64,000 nt of DNA from CAYSUS01 sp964434165 (GTDB lineage: Bacteria; Planctomycetota; Planctomycetia; Pirellulales; Thermoguttaceae), in contig CAYSUS010000031.1 of NCBI GenBank assembly GCA_964434165.1, forward strand, positions 1-64,000. Direction: 5' to 3'. The position numbers and the translations under genes are program-made. This document shows positions 25,222 through 33,007 of the stretch, piece after piece. How positions within the stretch are numbered: position 1 is the stretch's first letter; each line of letters starts with the position of its first letter. The notes beneath the pieces were generated by a model. That model searched no databases and had not been told where the DNA came from. It saw only the letters and a list, made by a program, of their open reading frames with translations.

Positions 25222-26717
25222 GCGCTTCCCTTGCATCCGCCTGGGCCGTCCTCCTGGTCGCCTTGCCGCTCGCGCTCGCCCTGGCCGCCTGCGTCGTCGG
25301 CCGGCGGACGACGCCGGTTCTCGTTTGGGCGGCGCCGGCGGTCATGGCGGCGCTCGCGGCGGGGCTGGTCCTGGGAGTCGTGCGGCACGGGGCCCTCAGG
25401 TATGCCCTCGGCGCCTGGAGCCCGCCGCTCGGGATCGCTTGGAGGATCGACGGGCTTTCCGTCACCATGCTGGCGATGACCGCGGTGGTGGTCGGCGGCG
25501 TGTGCTTGTACGCCCCGGCCTATTTCGCCGCGCGGGACCGCGCGGGGGAATCGCGCAAGGCCGAGCGGTTCTGGCCGCTGATCTACGTTCTGTGGGCGTC
25601 GCTGAACGCGCTGTTCCTCTCCGCCGACGTCTTCAACCTGTACGTGACGTTGGAGCTGCTGACGCTCGCCTCGGTCGGCCTGATCGTGCTGGCCGGCACG
25701 ACCGACGCGCTGACGGCCGCCCTGCGATACCTCGTCCTGGGCCTGATGGCGTCACTGCTTTACTTGATGGGCGTGGCGCTCCTTTACGCCTCCTGCGGCA
25801 CCCTCGACCTCGCCGCGCTGGGCGACGAGCTGCACGGGGACTTCCTGGTCGGCACCGCGGCGAGCCTGATGATCGTCGGCCTGTTGATCAAGACGGCCCT
25901 GTTTCCCATGCATTTCTGGCTGCCACCTGCGCACGCTGCCGCGCCGGCGCCCGTCAGTGCCCTGTTGTCGGCCCTGGTCGTCAAGGCGTCGTTCTACCTG
26001 ACGCTTCGCCTATGGTTCGTGCTTCTGCCGTCCGCGGCGCAGCCGTCTGCGGCGCAGCTTCTCGGTGTGCTGGGGACGGGCGCGATCCTCTGGGGGGCGA
26101 TCCAGGCTTGGCGCGCCGAGCGCCTGAAGATGCTCGTGGCCTACTCGACGGTCGCGCAGCTCGGCTACCTGTTCCTGGTGTTTCCGCTCGCCTCCGGAAC
26201 CACCGCGGCCAGGACGGCGTGGCTGGGGGCCATCCTCTTCGCGCTCTCCCACGCCCTGGCCAAGTCCGCCATGTTCCTCGCCGCCGGCAGCATCCGGCAA
26301 CTCGCCGGCGACGACCGGCTCGACCGGCTCGCTGGAATCGGCCAGCGCGCCCCGCTGGCCCTCTCGGCCACGGCCCTGGCGGGCGTGAGCCTCATGGGGT
26401 TGCCGCCCAGCGGGGGGTTCGCCGGCAAATGGATGCTGCTGGTGGCCGGCATCGAAAGCCGGCAGTGGTGGTGGTGCGTCGTGCTCGTCACCGGCGGCCT
26501 GCTCACCGCCGCCTACCTGTTCCGTTTCTGGCGGATCGCCATCGCCGCTCCTGACGGGATTATGGACCCGACACCCGCCAACTGGCGCATGGATCTTCCC
26601 GCCTTCGCGCTCGGCGCCTGTGCCGTGCTGATCGTGTTCCTGACCACGCCCCTGGCGGGCCTGCTGGAAGCGGGCGCCCCGTTTTCGGCCCAGGGGCTCA
26701 CGGAGGCGGCGCGATGA
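25218..26717 (+). CDS. mnhD: Mrp/Mnh antiporter subunit D, first copy
   Basis: 499 residues, about 14 membrane helices, a NuoM/NuoN-like ion pump subunit. The key charged residues are present: Glu146 in helix 5 (YVTLELLTLAS), Lys225 in helix 7 (GLLIKTALFPMHFWLPPAH) and Lys256 in helix 8 (ALVVKASFY). The gene start (ATG at 25218) overlaps mnhC, and the stop overlaps the next D-type gene. Two further paralogues follow, and no separate MrpA/NuoL-type large subunit is present. Confidence 0.92.
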   Translation: MSASLASAWAVLLVALPLALALAACVVGRRTTPVLVWAAPAVMAALAAGLVLGVVRHGALRYALGAWSPPLGIAWRIDGLSVTMLAMTAVVVGGVCLYAPAYFAARDRAGESRKAERFWPLIYVLWASLNALFLSADVFNLYVTLELLTLASVGLIVLAGTTDALTAALRYLVLGLMASLLYLMGVALLYASCGTLDLAALGDELHGDFLVGTAASLMIVGLLIKTALFPMHFWLPPAHAAAPAPVSALLSALVVKASFYLTLRLWFVLLPSAAQPSAAQLLGVLGTGAILWGAIQAWRAERLKMLVAYSTVAQLGYLFLVFPLASGTTAARTAWLGAILFALSHALAKSAMFLAAGSIRQLAGDDRLDRLAGIGQRAPLALSATALAGVSLMGLPPSGGFAGKWMLLVAGIESRQWWWCVVLVTGGLLTAAYLFRFWRIAIAAPDGIMDPTPANWRMDLPAFALGACAVLIVFLTTPLAGLLEAGAPFSAQGLTEAAR

Positions 26718-28201
26718 ACTGGGACGCATGGCTTCCGCCCCTGGTGCTTGCCAGCTCGCTCGTGCCCGGGCTGGTGATCTTCGCGCTGCGCGAGGAGTAC
26801 CGCGCCCTGCGCACCGCGTTGAACTTGCTGGGAGCTGGCGTCAAGTTGCTCCTGGTGGGCGTGATGCTGTGGGGCGTCGCCCATGGACACACCTACGAGA
26901 CCGCGATTCCGCTGCTGCCGGGACTCGACCTGACGCTCCGATCCGACCCCCTGCCGATGCTGTTCGTCACCCTGTCGGCCGTGCTGTGGCTGGTGACGAC
27001 CGTTTACGCCGTCGGCTATTTGGAGGGCTCGCCCAACCGCAGCCGTTTCTTCGGATTCTTCAGCCTCTGCGTCAGCTCGACGGTCGGCATCGCGATGGCC
27101 GGCGACCTGCTCACGCTGCTGGTGTTCTACGAGATGCTCACGCTGACGACCTATCCGCTGGTCGTCCACCGCGGCACCCGGAAGGCCCTGGACGCGGGCC
27201 GCACCTACCTGGTCTATACGCTGGGCGGGAGCGTCCTCTTGCTGGTGGCGATCGCCTGGCTTCACGTATTGACCGGGGACCTGTGTTTTCAGGAGACGGG
27301 GCGGCTCGGCGACCTGCCGGCCGAGAGCGCGGCTCCCCTGCGCGTGATCTTCGCCATGCTGGTCCTGGGATTCGGCGTCAAGGCCGCGCTGGTGCCGCTG
27401 CACGGCTGGCTGCCCCGGGCCATGGTCGCCCCGGCGCCGGTCAGCGCGCTTCTGCACGCGGTGGCCGTGGTCAAGGCCGGGGCGTTCGGAATCGTGCGGA
27501 TCGTCAGCGACGTGTACGGGATCGAGTTCGCCGCCCGTCTTGGCGTGCTCTTGCCCCTGGCCGCCGCGGCCAGCGTGACGATCGTTTACGGGTCGCTCCG
27601 CGCGCTGGCCCAGGACGACCTCAAGCGGCGGCTGGCGTACTCCACGGTAAGCCAGGTATCGTACATCGCGCTCGGCGTGGCCCTGGGGACACCGCTGGCG
27701 ACGATCGGCGGCGTGGTGCACCTGGTTCATCAGGGGCTGATGAAAATCACACTCTTCCTCTGCGCGGGCAACCTGGCGGAGCGGCTCGACGTCCACCGAG
27801 TCAGCGAGATGGACGGCACGGGCCGGAAGATGCCCTGGACCATGGGTGCGTTCACGATAGGAGCGTTCGGCATGATCGGTGTTCCGCCTCTGGCCGGGTT
27901 CGTCAGCAAGTGGTATCTGGCCACCGGGGCGCTCGAGGCCGGGCAGGGCTGGGTCATCGCGGTGCTCGCGGCAAGCAGCCTGCTGAACGCGGGCTACTTC
28001 CTGCCCATCCTCTACCGGGCGTGGCTGCTGCCGCCGAGAAACGGGGTCCACGCGGCGGCCAGTGCTGAGCCCACGTGGTGGCTCTTGCTCCCGCCCTTGT
28101 CCACCGCGGCGCTGGCGCTGGGCGTGGGCGTCCTGGCCGGGGCCGACTTCAGCCCGTTGGCCTGGGCCAAGATCATCAGCGCGAGGGAATTCGGACTCTG
28201 A
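26714..28201 (+). CDS. mnhD: Mrp/Mnh antiporter subunit D, second copy
   Basis: 495 residues, about 14 membrane helices. Glu140 (LLVFYEMLTLTTYPLV), Lys223 (LGFGVKAALVPLHGWLPRAM) and Lys254 (AVAVVKAGAFG) are the conserved charged residues of the proton/cation path. The protein is nearer to NuoM/MrpD than the first copy (HRGTRKALDAGRTYLVYTLGG). It overlaps copy 1 by 4 bp. A GGCGGC-AGG-GCCGCC hairpin lies just after its stop. Confidence 0.92.
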   Translation: MNWDAWLPPLVLASSLVPGLVIFALREEYRALRTALNLLGAGVKLLLVGVMLWGVAHGHTYETAIPLLPGLDLTLRSDPLPMLFVTLSAVLWLVTTVYAVGYLEGSPNRSRFFGFFSLCVSSTVGIAMAGDLLTLLVFYEMLTLTTYPLVVHRGTRKALDAGRTYLVYTLGGSVLLLVAIAWLHVLTGDLCFQETGRLGDLPAESAAPLRVIFAMLVLGFGVKAALVPLHGWLPRAMVAPAPVSALLHAVAVVKAGAFGIVRIVSDVYGIEFAARLGVLLPLAAAASVTIVYGSLRALAQDDLKRRLAYSTVSQVSYIALGVALGTPLATIGGVVHLVHQGLMKITLFLCAGNLAERLDVHRVSEMDGTGRKMPWTMGAFTIGAFGMIGVPPLAGFVSKWYLATGALEAGQGWVIAVLAASSLLNAGYFLPILYRAWLLPPRNGVHAAASAEPTWWLLLPPLSTAALALGVGVLAGADFSPLAWAKIISAREFGL

Positions 28202-28314
28202 CCTCAGGGCGGCAGGGCCGCCAACCATACCGGTGCTGCCGCACCCAGGCCGACAAACCGCTCTCGTTGATCGCCAAGAAGCTCACGATGATCCAGAACA
28301 GTGGCACGGACATC

Positions 28315-30069
28315 ATGGACGCTCTGTTCAGCCATCCCGCCGTATGGCTCCTGCCGATCGCGATGCCGCTCGCCGTGGCACTCGCGTCGCTCGGGTCGCG
28401 AAGCTGGCGACTGGCCGAGCGGCTTGCGCCGTGGACGGCCCTGCCGGCCCTTCTGCTGGCGATCGCCCCGCAATCCACACGTTGGGTCGATGTGCCCTGG
28501 CTCGTGCTGGGCAGCCGGCTCGGATTGGACGAGACCTCTCGCGGGTTCCTGTTCTTCACCGCGCTGCTGTGGCTCGTCTCCGGGATGTTCGCCATCGGCT
28601 ACTTGGAACGCGACGCGCGGCGGCGCCTCTTCACGTTCTTCTTCCTGCTTGCGATGGGCGGCAATCTCGGGCTGATCCTCGCCGGCGACATGGCGCTGTT
28701 CTACGTCTGCTTCGCGCTGATGAGCTTCGCGTCGTACGGGCTGGTCGTCCACAATCGTGACGAAGACGCGATTCGAGCCGGCCGCGTGTACATCGTGTTG
28801 GTCGTGGTCGGAGAGTTGCTGCTGTTCTCGGGGCTTGTCGTGGCCGCCTCCACCACGGGCACGACCGCCTGGCCGGGTCTTGGGGACCGCCTGGCCATCG
28901 CGCCCGGGCGCGACGCGGCGATGGCGCTGCTGCTGTTCGGCCTCGGGGTCAAGGTCGGCGCGCTGCCGCTTCACGTCTGGCTGCCACTAGCACACCCGGC
29001 GGCGCCGGTGCCCGCCAGCGCGGTGCTCAGCGGCGCCATGATCAAGGCCGGACTGATCGGCTGGCTGCGGCTGGTCCCCACCGCAGCCGATTCGGCGATG
29101 ACCGGCTGGGGCGAGTTGTGCCTGGTTCTCGGCGTGGCGGCCGCCTGTTACGGCGTCGTCGTGGGGTTGACGCAGGCGAACCCCAAGGTCCTGCTCGCCT
29201 ATTCAAGCGTCAGCCAGATGGGACTGATCACCGTGGGCGTCGGCCTGGCGTTCTGCAGCTCGGACGGATCGCGGCAGGCGTTGGCCCCGGTCCTAGCGTA
29301 TGCCATGCACCACGCGATGGCCAAAGGGGCCCTGTTCCTGGGCGTGGGTGTCGCCGCGATGACCCGCGGCGCGGCCTGGCGGCGGCTGCTGTGCGGGCTG
29401 GGGTTGCTGCTGCCGGCGCTGGCCCTGTCCGGGTCGCCGCTGACGAGCGGGGCCCTGGCCAAGCTGATGCTCAAAGGCGAGGTGTCCGCCGCCCCCGGCG
29501 CCTGGCCCGCAGCGCTGGCATGGCTGTTGCCCTTCGGGGCGGTTGGCACCACGCTCCTGATGGCCCGCTTCCTCTGGCTCACTTGGCCCAAGGCCGGCGT
29601 CGAGCGGGGGGCGCCGCCCACGCGAGTCTGGCTTTCGTGGGCCGTCGTGCTGGCCGCGACCGCCCTGGGCGTGTTCCTGTGGCCCTGGGGCGTAGGCGGG
29701 TTGGCGGCCGGGCTGGTTTCGCCAGCCAAGTTCCTCGCGGCCCTGGGGCCGGTCGCGGTCGGCGCGACGATCGCCGCGGCGGTCGGTATCGCCTGCGCAC
29801 GCGGGGTTCGCTTGCCTGCGGTCACCATTCCGGCGGGCGACGTGCTTGTGCCTGTAGTCTCTTTGGCGGCCGCGCTTGGACGGGTCTATTCTGCGGCGGT
29901 GGCCATATTGATTGCTCAAACGCCGAGACCCCCTCGCGGAGCGTCGGCCGGGTCGCAACTCGCGGTCCTTTCTCGTGCGGCGGAGGCGCACTTGCGCCGA
30001 GGGCCGGTCTTCGGAGCGATTCTCTTGACGCTTGTCGGCCTCTTGCTCGGGCTGTTTGCGCTCTGGTGA
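28315..30069 (+). CDS. mnhD: Mrp/Mnh antiporter subunit D, third copy, lacking the helix-5 Glu
   Basis: 584 residues with a longer, more hydrophilic C-terminus ending in one more membrane helix. An ATG at 28288 is an alternative start; neither has a strong ribosome binding site. Lys213 (LGVKVGALPLHVWLPLAHP) and Lys244 (GAMIKAGLIGWLRL) are conserved, but the helix-5 glutamate is replaced: the motif reads FYVCFALMSFASYGLV with Ala134 where Glu is normal. In complex-I and Mrp subunits that Glu is needed for ion pumping, so this copy may be structural or altered in mechanism. It is the last gene of the run. Confidence 0.87.
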   Translation: MDALFSHPAVWLLPIAMPLAVALASLGSRSWRLAERLAPWTALPALLLAIAPQSTRWVDVPWLVLGSRLGLDETSRGFLFFTALLWLVSGMFAIGYLERDARRRLFTFFFLLAMGGNLGLILAGDMALFYVCFALMSFASYGLVVHNRDEDAIRAGRVYIVLVVVGELLLFSGLVVAASTTGTTAWPGLGDRLAIAPGRDAAMALLLFGLGVKVGALPLHVWLPLAHPAAPVPASAVLSGAMIKAGLIGWLRLVPTAADSAMTGWGELCLVLGVAAACYGVVVGLTQANPKVLLAYSSVSQMGLITVGVGLAFCSSDGSRQALAPVLAYAMHHAMAKGALFLGVGVAAMTRGAAWRRLLCGLGLLLPALALSGSPLTSGALAKLMLKGEVSAAPGAWPAALAWLLPFGAVGTTLLMARFLWLTWPKAGVERGAPPTRVWLSWAVVLAATALGVFLWPWGVGGLAAGLVSPAKFLAALGPVAVGATIAAAVGIACARGVRLPAVTIPAGDVLVPVVSLAAALGRVYSAAVAILIAQTPRPPRGASAGSQLAVLSRAAEAHLRRGPVFGAILLTLVGLLLGLFALW

Positions 30070-30240
30070 AGGACGGGCCTGAGGCCACCCGACTCCCTCG
30101 CCCTCCGGCGATGAAAAGACCGTGTCTGGCCAATCGAAGACCTGGAAGTCACGGGAGATCGCCGAAGCTCCTGGTCCGCCCGCGTTTCCCGGCAGAGAAC
30201 CTGCCTGCCACCGCGTCGAGTCCGTACGGCGGACGACCGT

Positions 30241-31005
30241 GATCCCGACCGGCCGTGCGGCCCCATCGCGATCAGGTCGCAGCGTTGGCGCTCCGCTTCC
30301 TCGCAAATCACCTCGGACGCCGGGCGATCGGTCGCCACGGGCTGGAGGGTCGCGTCGATGCCGCGATTCCGCAGGTACTCCAGTCCGCTCTGCGCGCGGC
30401 GGCGCGCCGAGTCCTCCGAGTCGTCGTCCACCGTCATAAGCCGCACGCCTCCCAGCGAGCCCAGCCCGCTGCCGAGCAGCCCGAACAGCGCCGCCGCGGC
30501 CGGCGGGCTGCCGTCGCAGGCCATCAGGACCTTAATCCCCGGGATGGTACTGCGGAGGTGCCGACACGATGGGGCGGGGAGCGATCTGGATCAGGCGCTT
30601 CAACACCTCGGCGGGCGATTCCCCCGCGCCGTAGTCCGTCGGCTCCTGGTGATCGACGGCCGCCTCGTCGTAGCGCGTGACCTGGCGGGCGACGATCTCG
30701 TGCGGCACGCCCGCGAGTCGGTCCACCGTCAATGGGACCTCCGCGGCGCGGCACTTGCGCGCGAAGGCTTCCGGGGATTCGCCGGCCAGGCGGCGCCTTT
30801 CGGAGAGCAACTCCGCTTTTTCCTCCTGCCGAAAGGCCCCTTCGCCGATCGGCACCGAGGTCGGCTCGGAGACCGTCTCGTCCACGACCGCCAGTCCTGT
30901 GAGGCCGGCACCGCATCGCTGCGCCCAGGCGATGGCCAGCTCCTGTCCGGCCGACTCCGGTCTAACGTTGTGCAGCGCGACCAGGATACTTCTCACGGTA
31001 TGCAT
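30241..31005 (-). pseudogene. Tandem universal stress protein broken by a frameshift
   Basis: The first UspA domain is intact from MHTVRSILVALHNVRPESAGQEL (start 31005) to APRPIVSAPPQYHPG and then meets a TAA at 30532-30534. Shifted by one frame, IKVLMACDGSPPAAAALFGLLGSGLGS continues directly as the second UspA domain, down to CDLIAMGPHGRSG near 30245. The shift falls beside a CCCCGGG run (30537-30543). After HGRSG the expected last helix and strand (with GS...CPVLVV) are not recognisable in any frame, so the 3' end is degraded too. A sequencing error could explain the first lesion but not the second. It sits tail-to-tail with the antiporter cluster. Confidence 0.7.
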
Positions 31006-31449
31006 ATTCCTGTTCCCGCCTCGTTCACCTGCGTTGTGTCGTCCAAGGCAGACCGCCCGACTCCGCCGCTCGGTTGGTCTGCAAACGGCAGGCCAATCGC
31101 CTGCTGACGGCCGTCGCCAATCCAGCCGTCGCGTTCCCGGTGGAGGTGGAGTGGACGCCGCCGTTTTCCTGCTGGCTACAACAACTCGTCCGCATGCTCC
31201 GACAAGACGGCATACCGCCGCAGCCCCGCGCCTTTCGCGCTCGGCGGGGGGCCCACCCTGATTGCGGGTCTCCCCTCGCCCGGCTAGAATTTGAGGTGAG
31301 GATTTCGCCTGCGAGCGATACCCCGCGATCGTGGCGGGCCTGGCCGAAGACGGCCTTGACGCAGTTGCTCCATCCCGTCGTACCGACTTCGATACGCAAG
31401 TTCACGCGGTGGCCGAGCCTCGCCCCGCAGATCCCATCGGGCCAGGGAC
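31006..31449. other. Intergenic region without recognised features
   Basis: 444 bp between the broken USP gene (minus) and the gene at 31450 (plus). It should contain divergent promoters, but I see no clear -10/-35 pair, dyad or ORF with family resemblance. Confidence 0.4.
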
Positions 31450-32421
31450 ATGAAGACCCTCACGCGTTCTCTGGCGACATGGTGCGCGGCCTCCCTGCTG
31501 GTTTCTGGACCTTGGGCGCACGGGGCCGGCCCGCTGCCCGTGTTCACGTTCCAGGGGGTGGCTCTGCATCCAAGGGACCTTTCTTATGCTCCCACGGAGC
31601 AGCTAATACACCCTTCGATCGTCAAGACCGTGGGACGCATCAGGAATCCCATGGGCAAGTACTACCTCTACTACGCGCCGCATAAGCATATTGCAGTCAG
31701 CATGGCGTATTCCGATAGCCTGGAGGGTCCATGGACGGAGTACCGAGGCAACCCTGTCATTCAGGGGCCCTCAGCACCGGACATCCGGTGGATTGAGGAG
31801 AAACGGAAGTTCTTCATGTGGGGGCACCGGAAGAACTCGCAGACGGAGCTATGGACGAGTGAAGACGGGATTCGCTTCGAGCACCAGGGAGTGAGTATCA
31901 CCGCCAAGAGCATCGGCGCGCGGAACGCCACCTACACGCGGGTGTACGAGTATCCACTCGAACGTATCGGGAGCAAGTACATCATGCTCTATTCGGGGTT
32001 CATCGAGGACAGGGGTATTCGCTGCGTCTGGCTGGCGCACTCCAAGGATGCCGAGACCTGGGTGCAATGGAAGACCCCGCTGGTGGAGCCGGTCGACGGA
32101 GAGAACCGCGACGCTTATGGGCCCTCACTTCTGCGCTGGAAGAACAGGAACTTCGTGGTCTATCAGGATCACACGGCCTGGAGAGGCGGCAATATCAAGT
32201 ACGTGGAAGTGGACCGCGAGCTCAACCCCGTGGGGAACCGAGGCGAGCGGTTCGTGCTCCTGGATCCCTCCCCCGGTCCGCCGCTCAACGATCGCTATCG
32301 CGGTGGCGAGTTCTATCGGGAAGGCGACACGATCTTCCTTTTTTCGAGTGCGTCTTCCGATCCGAGGATGATCGTGTATGCGACCGCAAATGCCTCCGAT
32401 GCTGCAAACAGGGGTCGATGA
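31450..32421 (+). CDS. Secreted glycosidase-like beta-propeller protein
   Basis: 323 residues with a signal peptide (MKTLTRSLATWCAASLLVSGPWAHGAG, cleavage near residue 25). CCAGGGAC lies just before the ATG. The mature chain shows the repeated Y-xx-AYSDSLEGPWTEY / W-xx-SEDGIRFEHQG / WLAHSKDAETWVQW pattern of five-bladed propellers of the GH43/GH32-like superfamily, with GKYYLYYAPHKH and NRDAYGPSLLRW as candidate active-site blades. Catalytic Asp/Glu cannot be fixed by eye. It probably acts on a polysaccharide in the periplasm or outside the cell; the neighbouring heparinase-type gene fits that context. Confidence 0.7.
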   Translation: MKTLTRSLATWCAASLLVSGPWAHGAGPLPVFTFQGVALHPRDLSYAPTEQLIHPSIVKTVGRIRNPMGKYYLYYAPHKHIAVSMAYSDSLEGPWTEYRGNPVIQGPSAPDIRWIEEKRKFFMWGHRKNSQTELWTSEDGIRFEHQGVSITAKSIGARNATYTRVYEYPLERIGSKYIMLYSGFIEDRGIRCVWLAHSKDAETWVQWKTPLVEPVDGENRDAYGPSLLRWKNRNFVVYQDHTAWRGGNIKYVEVDRELNPVGNRGERFVLLDPSPGPPLNDRYRGGEFYREGDTIFLFSSASSDPRMIVYATANASDAANRGR

Positions 32422-33007
32422 CCGCCCTGTGGTCGGAACTCCAGGGTGTGTCTGCAGCAAACGAGCGATCCCGAGCCGGAAACGCCGGGCTGGCTCGCCG
32501 TGCTCCGTCAAGTCCCGTCCCGCCCCGGCTATCCTTGAGGCTCGGCAAAGGGAGAGGTTTTCACACCCCCTGATGTCTTGGGATGCCCCGCGAGACCGCG
32601 CGGTCCGGTGCGTTGCACGGTGACCGCGCGCTCACGTCGCCCAGCTTGACGTCGAAGCGCGCCGCGACGGCCCCGCCACTTCCGAGACCGAGGCGCATGA
32701 CGAGGAGGACGGCCACTTCAGGGCTTATCGCGCGGAGACGCGGGTTCCTCGGACAAGGGCACTGCGAGCGAAAGGGGTTCCACCTGCTCGGCCTGGCCTT
32801 CGACGACGCGCATCACCTCGCCATCTTCCAGGATCGCGTGAATCGGCAAGACGCGGAGGAGCAATACCGACTCGACTACCAGGGGGAGCGCGCAAGGCGC
32901 GGGAAGCGACAGCCCGGCTCGCCACCCCATCGGGCGATCCCATCCGAAAGCGCGAGTGCTCAGCCCGCGTCGAGCACCCACCGTGTCAAGACTCCCCGGC
33001 GGAGACC
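32422..33007. other. Intergenic region, possible small minus-strand ORF
   Basis: 586 bp. A minus-strand frame 32718-32981 encodes 87 residues (core: IHAILEDGEVMRVVEGQAEQVEPL) with GC-rich third positions like real genes here, but its N-terminus is not convincing and I recognise no family. I leave it uncalled. No other feature was seen. Confidence 0.3.

Noticed and set aside
28180..28265. Possible tRNA-like sequence on the minus strand at the mnhD copy 2 stop
   Set aside because: A T-loop-like TCCGAAT was noticed, but the T-stem does not pair and no D-arm or acceptor stem can be formed.
31284..31547. Minus-strand frame with an Arg/Pro-rich peptide before the glycosidase-like gene
   Set aside because: It overlaps the signal-peptide region of the gene at 31450 and shows no family motif or ribosome binding site.
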